Below are positions 55,406 through 64,000 of a stretch of DNA of 64,000 bases, one piece after another. Below the pieces are notes generated by a model. That model searched no databases. It worked only from the letters and a program-made list of their open reading frames with translations, and had not been told where the DNA came from. A program made the translations under genes and the position numbers. How positions within the stretch are numbered: position 1 is the first letter of the stretch; every line of letters starts with the position of its first letter. The DNA comes from Seohaeicola saemankumensis (GTDB lineage: Bacteria > Pseudomonadota > Alphaproteobacteria > Rhodobacterales > Rhodobacteraceae): the NCBI RefSeq assembly GCF_020171285.1, contig NZ_JAIUZI010000006.1, forward strand, positions 62,001-126,000. The letters run 5' to 3'.

Positions 55406-56203
55406 TTGGACAAGCCAATTTTGTATCACATTCCCGTTTGCCCGTTTTCGCAAAGGCTCGAAATTCTTCTGGCACTGAAGGGCATGACAGATAGCGTGCG
55501 CTTCAGCGTCGTCGACATCACCAAGCCGCGCGATCCGGCGTTGTTGGCCAAGACCCGCGGCACCACCGCATTGCCGGTGCTGGAGTTACCGGACGGCCGC
55601 ATCCTTAAGGAAAGCCTGGTGATCCTGAATTACTTTGACGAGGTGCTGGGCGAGCCGGTGGCGCGCGCCGATCCTTATGAGCGCGCCGTCGAACGGATGC
55701 TGATCCAGAAAGAAGGCGCATTCACCATGGCCGGCTACATCATGGTGATGAACCAGGATCCCGACCAGACCGGCCCAATGCGCGACAAGCTGCTGGGCCT
55801 CTACGCCGACCTCGACGATTTCCTGCGCTGGCAGAACCCCGACGGCACCTTCCTGTTTGACCGCGTCGGCCTGGCCGAGGCGGTGTTCACGCCGATGTTC
55901 AAACGGTTCTGGTTCCTTGACTACTACGAAGACTTTGATCTGCCCGACACCGCCGACTATGCCCGCGTGAAACGCTGGCGCGATGCCTGCATAGCGCATG
56001 AGGCGACGCAGCAGGTCAGCAAGGAAGAGATCGTCAAGCTCTACTACGACTACGCGCTGGGAGCCGGAAATGGTGCCCTGCCCACTGGGCGCAGCGTTTC
56101 CAGCTTCGCCTTCACCCCCGACTGGCGCGACCGCCCCTGGCCGCCGCGCGACAAATACGGTCCCGCCGCCAGCGACGCCGATCTGGGGCTCGTCCCGGCA
56201 TAA
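55406..56203 (+). CDS. Glutathione S-transferase family protein, TTG start
   Basis: 265 aa. The best start is TTG at 55406, six bases after GGAAAGGA, giving MDKPILYHIPVCPFSQRLEI; a longer frame from 55325 has no ribosome site. The N-terminal thioredoxin fold carries CPFSQR with Cys in the active position (omega-like), and TTALPVLELPDGRILKESL follows. The helical C-terminal domain has RWQNPDGTFLFDRVGLAEAV. A C-terminal extension ends DWRDRPWPPRDKYG. Confidence 0.87.
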   Translation: MDKPILYHIPVCPFSQRLEILLALKGMTDSVRFSVVDITKPRDPALLAKTRGTTALPVLELPDGRILKESLVILNYFDEVLGEPVARADPYERAVERMLIQKEGAFTMAGYIMVMNQDPDQTGPMRDKLLGLYADLDDFLRWQNPDGTFLFDRVGLAEAVFTPMFKRFWFLDYYEDFDLPDTADYARVKRWRDACIAHEATQQVSKEEIVKLYYDYALGAGNGALPTGRSVSSFAFTPDWRDRPWPPRDKYGPAASDADLGLVPA

Positions 56204-56205
56204 AG

Positions 56206-56232
56206 AAAGGGGCGCCCTCGGGGCGCCCCTTT
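56206..56232. terminator. Bidirectional terminator between GST and ppaC
   Basis: Perfect 11-bp stem AAAGGGGCGCC/GGCGCCCCTTT with a 5-nt loop, right after the GST stop, 22 bp before the end of the converging ppaC gene. Confidence 0.9.
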
Positions 56233-56254
56233 ATAACGTCTAACCGGGTCTGGA

Positions 56255-57169
56255 TCAGACCTTCAGATTCGGGATGATCTGCTTCTTGCGGCTGACGACG
56301 CCGGGCAGCACCACGCTGTCACCGTCCGCATCCGCGTCGAACGATTTCTTGGCGACCGTCTTAACCAGATCGTTCGGCACCAGCAGCGTCGATTCCTCGT
56401 TCAAGATGTCGACCACGAACAGCAGCACCTGTTCCACGCCGTCTTCGGCGGCGACGGTGGTCATTGTTTCCATCAGCGAGGCCTTGCGGTCCAGCACGGT
56501 CGAGGGCGATGTGGTTTCCAGAACCGACACGCGGAACTTGGTGCCATCAACCGCGTATTCCTTGGAATCCATCCGGAGCAGTTCCGCGTCCGAGAATGAC
56601 GAGACATCCGATTTCGCGGCGAACATCTCGGACGCATAGCCGGGGATCTCGATGCCCAGGTCAGCAGCCAGTTTTTCGGCCACGGCCTTGTCATGGTCGG
56701 TGGTGGTGGGCGACCGGAATTCCAGCGTGTCCGACAGGATGCAGGTCAGCATCGCGCCTTTGACCCAGTCGGGCATCTCAATATCACCCATCAGGTCGTG
56801 CATGATGGTCGCGGTGCAGGCGACCGGACGAATGGTGATGTCGATCGGACCCTTGGTTTCCAGCCCGCCGACCAGCTTGTGGTGGTCGATGATCGCCTGA
56901 ACGTCGGCGCCATTGATGTTGGCGGGCAACTCGGCGGGGTTGTTGGTGTCGACAACCACGACCGGGGCGTCGTCTTCGATGTCCGAGATGATGGCGGGCT
57001 TGGGCAGGTCCCAGCGGTTCAGCAACCAGGCGGCTTCGGTGTTGGGCTCGCCCAAAAGCTTGGCCTCGGCAGGGGTGCCTTTGACCTCGTTCAGGTACCA
57101 GGCCCAGATGATCGGAGAGCCGGTGGAATCGGTATCGGGGGATTTGTGGCCAAAGACTTGAATGGTCAT
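56255..57169 (-). CDS. ppaC: Manganese-dependent inorganic pyrophosphatase
   Basis: 304 aa from ATG 57169. DHH-family enzyme: FGHKSPDTDSTGSPI (His/Asp metal ligands), VVVVDTNN, AIIDHHKLVGG (DHH) and the C-terminal VLPGVVSRKKQIIPNL (SRKKQ), which binds pyrophosphate. Family II PPases are uncommon in alphaproteobacteria but regular in the Rhodobacteraceae as far as I know. Confidence 0.95.
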   Translation of the reverse strand: MTIQVFGHKSPDTDSTGSPIIWAWYLNEVKGTPAEAKLLGEPNTEAAWLLNRWDLPKPAIISDIEDDAPVVVVDTNNPAELPANINGADVQAIIDHHKLVGGLETKGPIDITIRPVACTATIMHDLMGDIEMPDWVKGAMLTCILSDTLEFRSPTTTDHDKAVAEKLAADLGIEIPGYASEMFAAKSDVSSFSDAELLRMDSKEYAVDGTKFRVSVLETTSPSTVLDRKASLMETMTTVAAEDGVEQVLLFVVDILNEESTLLVPNDLVKTVAKKSFDADADGDSVVLPGVVSRKKQIIPNLKV

Positions 57170-57287
57170 TGTTGCGTCCTGTTCAAACGGGGGAATTTCG
57201 CGCCTTATAGGCGTGCGCGCGGGGCTTGTCACGGGGGGGGCTGGTGTCAAATGGACGCGACCGGTTTCCTGTCTTACAGTGCCGCTC

Positions 57288-57935
57288 ATGCAGTTGGAAA
57301 ACGATCTTTATCCGCCGGTGAAAACTCTGCTGGAAGCCCAGGGCTATGACGTCAAGGGCGAGGTCGGCGCCGCGGACGTGGTGGCTGTGCGCGGCGAAGA
57401 GGATCCGGTGATCGTAGAACTGAAACTGCGGTTCACGCTTTCGCTGTTCCATCAGGCGATCACCCGGCAAACGGTCACCGATCTTGTCTATATCGCGGTG
57501 CCCAAACCAACCGGAAGAACCGCGCGGCGGGCGTTGAAGGATAACCGCAACATGTGCCGGCGGTTGGGTCTGGGGCTGATCACCGTCATGTCGGATGGCC
57601 GGACTGAAGTGCATTGCGATCCGGGCCCTTACGCGCCGCGCAAATCAAAACAGCGCAAGGCGGTGTTGCTGCGCGAGTTCGCCAGGCGCGAGGGCGATCC
57701 GAACCGGGGTGGGTCTCGGGGTGGCGTCGTGACAGCCTATCGGCAGGACGCCATTCGCTGCGCCGAATACCTGTCCGCGCAGGGCGCCAGCAAGGGGGCG
57801 GTGGTCGCAAAGGAAGCCGGCGTAGCGCGCGCGACGCGTATCATGGCGGACAATCACTATGGCTGGTTCATGCGGGTTTCGACGGGGATCTACGATCTGG
57901 CCGAACCCGGGCGTCTCGCGATCGGCCACACCTGA
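57288..57935 (+). CDS. DUF2161 protein with PD-(D/E)xK nuclease-like core
   Basis: 215 aa from ATG 57288. The N-terminus LYPPVKTLLEAQGYDVKGEV, GAADVVAV and DPVIVELKLRFTLSLFHQAI matches the PD-(D/E)xK arrangement (Asp, then E-x-K). The C-terminus ASKGAVVAKEAGVARATRIM looks like a winged-helix domain, followed by NHYGWFMRVSTGIYDL. DUF2161 proteins are called putative phosphodiesterases; the role is unknown. It is divergent from ppaC. Confidence 0.8.
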   Translation: MQLENDLYPPVKTLLEAQGYDVKGEVGAADVVAVRGEEDPVIVELKLRFTLSLFHQAITRQTVTDLVYIAVPKPTGRTARRALKDNRNMCRRLGLGLITVMSDGRTEVHCDPGPYAPRKSKQRKAVLLREFARREGDPNRGGSRGGVVTAYRQDAIRCAEYLSAQGASKGAVVAKEAGVARATRIMADNHYGWFMRVSTGIYDLAEPGRLAIGHT

Positions 57936-57994
57936 TTTTCCTTGCCTCGCACCACCGCAGGTTGGCAAGGTTCGAAGGTTTCAGGAGGGAACCC

Positions 57995-58660
57995 ATGTGT
58001 TTCTCGGCAGAGGCGAGCTTTGTACTGGGGACCGGACTGGTCGTCTGCGGCGGTGCGACGCTGCGCTCCGCGTTCGCAGGTGACCGGCGGTATGCCGCAC
58101 TGGCCGGGTTGCCTTTGTTCTTTGGTATTCAACAGATTTCCGAAGGTGTGTTGTGGCTGCGGCTCGATGCGGGTTCCGCTGGGAATACAGAACTGCCGAT
58201 GCTAATATTTCTGCTCTTTGCTTATTGGTTCTGGCCGGTCTGGGTGCCGTTGTCGGCGGCGCTGGTCGAACCAAGGCGGCGGAAGCAACGGACCTTTGCG
58301 CTCTGTTCCATGGCGGGCGCGATCCTTGGCGGGGCGCTGTTCCTGCCGGTTCTTTTGCATCCCGAGGTGCTGAGCATCAGTATCGTCCGCCATTCCATCC
58401 AGTACTCGAACCCCGAGATGTTCCCGTATGATGGCGCAAAACTGCTCGCGCGGGCCATCTATGCGGCGATTATCTGTATACCCCTGCTGTTGTCTTCGGT
58501 GGCTCAGGTTCGGGTGTTTGGCTGGCTGATCCTTGGGTCGGTGATCTTTGGGTTCCTGTTTCTGTCCTACGCGTTCACCTCGGTCTGGTGCTTTCTCGCA
58601 GCCGTCCTGTCGGCCTATATCTATATCGTTTTGCGCAGAACCCCGCGCCCTGCAACCTAA
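57995..58660 (+). CDS. DUF6629 membrane protein
   Basis: 221 aa from ATG 57995 behind CAGGAGGGA. It starts MCFSAEASFVLGTGLVVCGG and has about seven hydrophobic helices, including FGIQQISEGVLWLRL after the second helix and LLIFLLFAYWFWPVWVPLSA-like stretch. The MCFSAEASF start and QQxxEG motif are the marks I associate with this family. Function unknown. Confidence 0.78.
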   Translation: MCFSAEASFVLGTGLVVCGGATLRSAFAGDRRYAALAGLPLFFGIQQISEGVLWLRLDAGSAGNTELPMLIFLLFAYWFWPVWVPLSAALVEPRRRKQRTFALCSMAGAILGGALFLPVLLHPEVLSISIVRHSIQYSNPEMFPYDGAKLLARAIYAAIICIPLLLSSVAQVRVFGWLILGSVIFGFLFLSYAFTSVWCFLAAVLSAYIYIVLRRTPRPAT

Positions 58661-59562
58661 CTCGCCCGGCGTCGTACGAAACCAGCGACCAGATCCACGA
58701 TGACAGGCGCCAATGCCGGCGTGATGATGTGGCCCATGCCGTCGATGGCGTGGAATTCCGAATGCGGGATGTTTGCAGCGATCTCTTCGCCCAGCGCCAC
58801 TGGCACCAGCGTGTCGTCGCGGCCGTGGAGCACAAGGCAGGGCAGATCCACCTCGCGCAGGGCCGGGCGGCGGTCTTGGCTGACCGCCAGCGCCAGGACC
58901 TGGCGGTTGCGCCCCTCGGGGTCTATGCATCGCCCGTAGGCCAGTTCGGCCATCTGGCGAATGTCGCTCTCGGGCATAGGGTAGCCGGGGCTGCCCCAGA
59001 GTTGGTGTTCGAGGACCTGTGCATCCTGGTATTCCTGCAAGGTCTGGGGATAGGCGAGAAGGCTTTTGGCCAGTGCGTTGGCGGCACGCGGGTTGTCTCC
59101 GTCCGGCGCGGTCAGCGGGCGGCAGGCGGTCATGACGATGGTTGCGGTCAACAGGCGTTCGGGGTTTTCGGTTACGATTGTCTGCAGAATCGCGCCGCCC
59201 ATCGAGATACCCATCATGTGCGCTTTTTCGAGCCCCAGCGCATCCATCAGGCCGACCACGTCGTCGGCCATGTCGCTGATCCGGTAGGGTGGATCGATTG
59301 CGCCGCCTGCCTCGATCAGGCGCAAGATCTCGTCGGCGCTGCTGGGCGAGCCGTCTTTCGGACAACGCTGGCTTTGGCCGGTGTCGCGGTTGTCGAAGGT
59401 GATGGTTCTGAACCCGGCCTCACAGAATTTCCGGATCAGCACGTCGGGCCAGTGCGCCGACTGGCTGCCCTGGCCCCGGATGAGGATCAATGGTGCACCA
59501 TCTTTCGGCCCGTGATCGTAAACCGCCAGTGCGATTCCGTTTGCCTTGACCATTTCCACCAT
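58657..59562 (-). CDS. Alpha/beta hydrolase
   Basis: 301 aa from ATG 59562 behind AGGAGG. Nucleophile elbow AHMMGISMGGAILQTI (Ser near residue 100), acid in LHGRDDTLVP, His in GMGHIITPAL. The N-terminus LILIRGQGSQSAHWP gives the oxyanion loop. Members include esterases and haloperoxidase-like hydrolases. It overlaps the end of the converging DUF6629 gene by 4 bp. Confidence 0.88.
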   Translation of the reverse strand: MVEMVKANGIALAVYDHGPKDGAPLILIRGQGSQSAHWPDVLIRKFCEAGFRTITFDNRDTGQSQRCPKDGSPSSADEILRLIEAGGAIDPPYRISDMADDVVGLMDALGLEKAHMMGISMGGAILQTIVTENPERLLTATIVMTACRPLTAPDGDNPRAANALAKSLLAYPQTLQEYQDAQVLEHQLWGSPGYPMPESDIRQMAELAYGRCIDPEGRNRQVLALAVSQDRRPALREVDLPCLVLHGRDDTLVPVALGEEIAANIPHSEFHAIDGMGHIITPALAPVIVDLVAGFVRRRAS

Positions 59563-59700
59563 GACGATCCTCCTGCTTCGCGTCGCGCTCACTTGTCATG
59601 AAAGGGCCGTGGAACCATGTAAATCATGACGCTGCGGCGGACCAGCCAGCGGGGCCGGGCGCGCGTTGGAAAGACTGTGCAATTTTTCCCAGATCAAATG

Positions 59701-59729
59701 TTGACAGAGGCGGACCCTCTCCTTAGCTA
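59701..59729 (+). promoter_or_regulatory. Promoter of groESL
   Basis: TTGACA at 59701-59706 and TAGCTA at 59724-59729 separated by 17 bp, just before the CIRCE element. Confidence 0.65.
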
Positions 59730-59736
59730 TGCGTCG

Positions 59737-59763
59737 TTATCACTCGACCCGGTTGAGTGCTAA
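59737..59763 (+). promoter_or_regulatory. CIRCE operator (HrcA site)
   Basis: TTATCACTC-N9-GAGTGCTAA, one mismatch from the consensus TTAGCACTC-N9-GAGTGCTAA. It lies just after the promoter, so HrcA would repress groESL until heat stress. Confidence 0.95.
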
Positions 59764-59826
59764 CGGCCCCGTTTCTAGGGAGAGGGGCCATGAAATAATA
59801 ACTTTGAGCCTCAAGGAGCTGCAAAG

Positions 59827-60114
59827 ATGGCATTGAAACCGCTTCATGACCGCGTGCTGGTGCGTCGCACGGAAAGCGAAGAAAAAACCGCTGGTGGTCT
59901 GATCATCCCGGACAGCGCAAAAGAGAAGCCCAGCGAAGGTGTGGTCGTTGCATGTGGCGAAGGCGCCCGCAAAGACAGCGGCGAACTGATCGAGATGGCT
60001 GTCAAAGCCGGTGACAAGATCCTGTTCGGCAAGTGGTCGGGCACCGAGGTCAACATCGACGGCGAAGAACTGCTGATGATGAAGGAAAGCGACATCATGG
60101 GGATCATCGAGTAA
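59827..60114 (+). CDS. groES: Co-chaperonin GroES
   Basis: 95 aa, standard length. It shows [36 protein letters not shown] (mobile loop) and [20 protein letters not shown]. It forms the seven-membered lid of GroEL. CIRCE lies about 65 bp upstream; groEL follows 73 bp downstream. Confidence 0.98.
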   Translation: MALKPLHDRVLVRRTESEEKTAGGLIIPDSAKEKPSEGVVVACGEGARKDSGELIEMAVKAGDKILFGKWSGTEVNIDGEELLMMKESDIMGIIE

Positions 60115-60157
60115 TCCGGTCGGTTTCCCGAACGATACTCTGAACCCTGATCGCTGA

Positions 60158-61831
<1,674 letters not shown>

Positions 61832-61857
61832 TCTGCCTCTCCAGCTTGGAAATAGAG

Positions 61858-61887
61858 AAAGGGGCGGCCGATTGGCCGCCCCTTTTT
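61858..61887 (+). terminator. Intrinsic terminator of groESL
   Basis: Stem AAAGGGGCGGCC/GGCCGCCCCTTT (12 bp, loop GATT) and a T-run. Followed at about 61897 by three copies of GCTGGT-like hexamers (GCTGGTGCTGGTGCTGGTG) with no clear role. Confidence 0.93.
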
Positions 61888-62079
61888 CACGTGTATGCTG
61901 GTGCTGGTGCTGGTGCGGTTGGCGGTATGGTTTGGTGGTTCAAAGGCGCGCTTTAGCGCGGCGAACTGGCCGGGGCGGGGTGCGGCGCGATCCGGCGTTG
62001 GCATCGGTTGGGCCCGGTTCGCACACAAATCCCCGCGAGGCCCCTTGCAACCGGCGGGAAAATAAAGCGCATTGGTCAC

Positions 62080-62925
62080 ATGCGCCTGCTCCTTCCGACC
62101 TTCGTGACGATGGTGGCCTTTGCCGCCAATTCCGTTTTGAACCGCTACGCGGTGGACGCCGGCTATGCGGATCCCGGTAGTTTTGCCGCGATACGCGTTT
62201 TGTCCGGGGCTATCGTTTTGATCGCGTTGGTTCGGGCGCAAGGGCGCAGAATTCCGCCGTTGATGGCGGTTCAGCGCCTGATTGGCGCGGGGACGTTGGC
62301 GCTCTACATGATCGGGTTTTCCCTGGCCTATCTGACGCTGGATGCCGGGTTAGGGGCGTTGATCCTCTTCGGCGTCGTACAAATCACCATGTTTGCAGCG
62401 GCTTATGCCACGGGGGTGCCGCCAACGCCGCGCCGGACGCTGGGGGCGGCCATCGCCTTTGGCGGGTTGATCGTCGTGCTAGGGCCGTCTGGCGGCGGCG
62501 GTGGCGGATTGACCGGAGCCGTGGCAATGGCGGCGGCCGGGATCGGCTGGGGATTTTACACGCTGGCTGGCCGCAAGGAAGCCGACCCGCTGGCTGCCAC
62601 CGCCGCGAATTTCCTACTGGCGTTGCCGCCGGTGCTGGCGGCCTTGTTCCTGTTCGGAAACGTCTCGACGCTAGCGCCCGCTGGCGTCGTGCTGGCGGTA
62701 CTGTCGGGGGCGGTGACCTCGGGGTTAGGGTATGCGTTGTGGTACAGCCTGTTGCCGAGGCTTGAACCCTCGTTCGCGGCCGTCATTCAACTCAGCGTAC
62801 CGGTAATCGCCGTTGTAGGAGGCGTTGTATTGCTGGGGGAGACGGTCGGGCTCCGTTTCGCATTGGGCGCGGTTCTGGTTCTGGGCGGAATCGGATTTGC
62901 GCTAACCACCGGCCGGCGCACATAG
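62080..62925 (+). CDS. DMT-superfamily (EamA-type) transporter
   Basis: 281 aa from ATG 62080. Ten predicted helices in two EamA halves: LPTFVTMVAFAANSVLNRYA at the start and AVAMAAAGIGWGFYTLAGRK in the second half, with FAAVIQLSVPVIAVVGGVVL, LGETVGLRFALGAVLVLGGI at the end. Probably an exporter of metabolites or amino acids; substrate unknown. A longer frame from 62008 has no ribosome site. Confidence 0.87.
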   Translation: MRLLLPTFVTMVAFAANSVLNRYAVDAGYADPGSFAAIRVLSGAIVLIALVRAQGRRIPPLMAVQRLIGAGTLALYMIGFSLAYLTLDAGLGALILFGVVQITMFAAAYATGVPPTPRRTLGAAIAFGGLIVVLGPSGGGGGGLTGAVAMAAAGIGWGFYTLAGRKEADPLAATAANFLLALPPVLAALFLFGNVSTLAPAGVVLAVLSGAVTSGLGYALWYSLLPRLEPSFAAVIQLSVPVIAVVGGVVLLGETVGLRFALGAVLVLGGIGFALTTGRRT

Positions 62926-62954
62926 ACATCTTTCCCACGGCTGCAATCCGGCGT

Positions 62955-63758
62955 ATGCCAGCTCTCATGCGCTGGCTCGTTTTTCTGTCCTTGTTGCTGC
63001 CGACCCCGGCCGTCGCCCAAACGGGCGCGCAGGGTGAATGCGTCGTGCTGCTGCATGGCCTTGCGCGGACCGAGGCCTCCTTTACCATCATGGAGCAGGT
63101 CCTGTTGCGGCGCGGGTTCCGGGTGGTGCGCCCGGGGTATCCTTCGACAGATCTTCCGATTCCGTTGCTGGTGCAGCAGACCTTGCCGCAGGCGGCTGAG
63201 GAATGTGGCGACGACCGGCTTCATCTGGTTGGGCACTCCATGGGCGGTATCCTGATCCGGTATTGGTTGCGGGGTGAAAAACCGGCCAATCTGGGGCGTG
63301 TGGTGATGCTTGGCACGCCCAATCAGGGCAGCGAGTTGGTGGACCGGTTGGGCGACTGGGAGGTGTTCGGATTGTTGAACGGTCCTGCGGGGATGGCGCT
63401 GGGCACCGGGCCGAACAGTATTCCGCGCCGGTTGCCCGCAGTGGACTACCCGGTGGGCGTCATCGCTGGTTCGCATTCGTTGAACCCGGTATTCTCGACG
63501 ATGATCGAGGGGCCGGACGATGGTAAGGTTTCCGTCGAATCCACCCGTGTCGATGGCATGACAGATCATATCGTTCTGCCCGTGACCCACACGTATATGA
63601 TGAACAATCCGCGGGTGATCGGGCAGGCGGTTCATTTCCTTGAAACCGGGGCATTCGATCCGGACATGACCTGGATGGATTCGGTTTTCGGCAGTATTGC
63701 CGAGGTTTGCCGGGGGCAGAATTGCCCCGGTGATCCGGCATCGGAGCCGTCGCAATGA
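62955..63758 (+). CDS. Secreted lipase-like alpha/beta hydrolase
   Basis: 267 aa. Signal peptide MRWLVFLSLLLPTPAVAQ (ATG 62967) preceded by MPAL from ATG 62955. The oxyanion loop VVLLHGLARTEASFTIMEQV, nucleophile HLVGHSMGGILIRYW and the late TDHIVLPVTHTYMMNNP (His) match triacylglycerol lipase/carboxylesterase proteins. Its stop overlaps the next start (ATGA). Confidence 0.88.
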   Translation: MPALMRWLVFLSLLLPTPAVAQTGAQGECVVLLHGLARTEASFTIMEQVLLRRGFRVVRPGYPSTDLPIPLLVQQTLPQAAEECGDDRLHLVGHSMGGILIRYWLRGEKPANLGRVVMLGTPNQGSELVDRLGDWEVFGLLNGPAGMALGTGPNSIPRRLPAVDYPVGVIAGSHSLNPVFSTMIEGPDDGKVSVESTRVDGMTDHIVLPVTHTYMMNNPRVIGQAVHFLETGAFDPDMTWMDSVFGSIAEVCRGQNCPGDPASEPSQ

Positions 63759-64000
63759 CCGCCCTTGAACTGGATCTGGTTGGAGGGAAGGTCCTGCAAC
63801 CTGGCGCGGGGCTTGCGCAGGGCCGTCTGTCTCTGGCTGCGGGGCGGATCGTGGCAGAGCCGGTCGGACGTGCCGTCGATCTCAGTGAATACCTTGTCCT
63901 GCCGGGGATCGTCGATGTGCACGGTGACGGGTTCGAGCGCCACCTGGCGCCGCGCCGGGGTGCGATGAAACAGATCGACGAAGGCGTGATCTCCGCCGAG
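63755..64000 (+). CDS. phnM: PhnM-like amidohydrolase, cut off at the window end
   Basis: First 82 residues only. VGGKVLQPGAGLAQG, LSLAAGRIVAEPVGRAVDLS and LVLPGIVDVHGDGFERHLAP match the start of PhnM, the diphosphatase of the C-P lyase phosphonate pathway, including H-G-D instead of the usual HxH pair. No other phn gene is in the window, so the assignment rests on this stretch. Confidence 0.7.
   Translation, partial: MTALELDLVGGKVLQPGAGLAQGRLSLAAGRIVAEPVGRAVDLSEYLVLPGIVDVHGDGFERHLAPRRGAMKQIDEGVISAE

Overview
The window looks like chromosome of an alphaproteobacterium of the Rhodobacteraceae (Roseobacter group). The sequence is G+C-rich. The F1 sector of ATP synthase (atpHAGDC) stands alone without F0 genes. 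There is a B12-dependent (class II) ribonucleotide reductase, a Roseobacter-type Hint-domain protein, homospermidine synthase, a DUF1489 protein and a CIRCE element in front of groESL. No rRNA, tRNA, CRISPR array or insertion sequence was seen. The first and last genes run off the ends.

Region 1 (1-13463, all +) is one long catabolic operon whose genes mostly touch or overlap. It holds an acyl-CoA synthetase (cut off), four parts of a LivHMKF-type ABC importer, a second, odd AMP-binding ligase, both subunits of a biotin-dependent acyl-CoA carboxylase, a MaoC hydratase, an SDR, an acyl-CoA dehydrogenase and a CitE-like lyase. The last enzymes match the order of chemistry in leucine/isovalerate breakdown, but in the actinobacterial style (MaoC hydratase plus CitE-type lyase). 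This is the most interesting metabolic unit of the window.

Region 2 (13464-25170) holds DUF1489, nrdJ behind a possible NrdR/DnaA control region, an NTF2-like secreted protein divergent from a LysR regulator, a Hint protein ending in an array of 32-bp hairpin repeats, rpsD, a lower-G+C islet with a SieB-like membrane protein, homospermidine synthase, and a secreted pair made of a beta-helix protein and a diheme cytochrome.

Region 3 (25171-41184) holds an Lrp regulator divergent from a class V aminotransferase, hisC, prephenate dehydrogenase and an extensin-like protein in one operon, DUF2125, ChaC, a MotA/TolQ-like plus giant MotB/OmpA-like pair whose coiled coil carries eleven 18-residue repeats, a small secreted basic repeat protein, an M23 peptidase behind clpA, gloB and a methyltransferase.

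Region 4 (41185-50400) is the F1 ATP synthase operon with hairpin repeats inserted before atpC, then an H-type lectin-like protein, a SYLF protein, prs, a DsbA-type isomerase and an alpha/beta hydrolase.

Region 5 (50396-64000) holds the ribF/UPF0260/threonine aldolase operon, a DUF4239 membrane protein, a MaoC hydratase, a HAD phosphatase, a glutathione transferase, Mn-pyrophosphatase, DUF2161 and DUF6629 proteins, groESL under CIRCE control, a DMT transporter, a lipase-like hydrolase and the start of a PhnM-like amidohydrolase.
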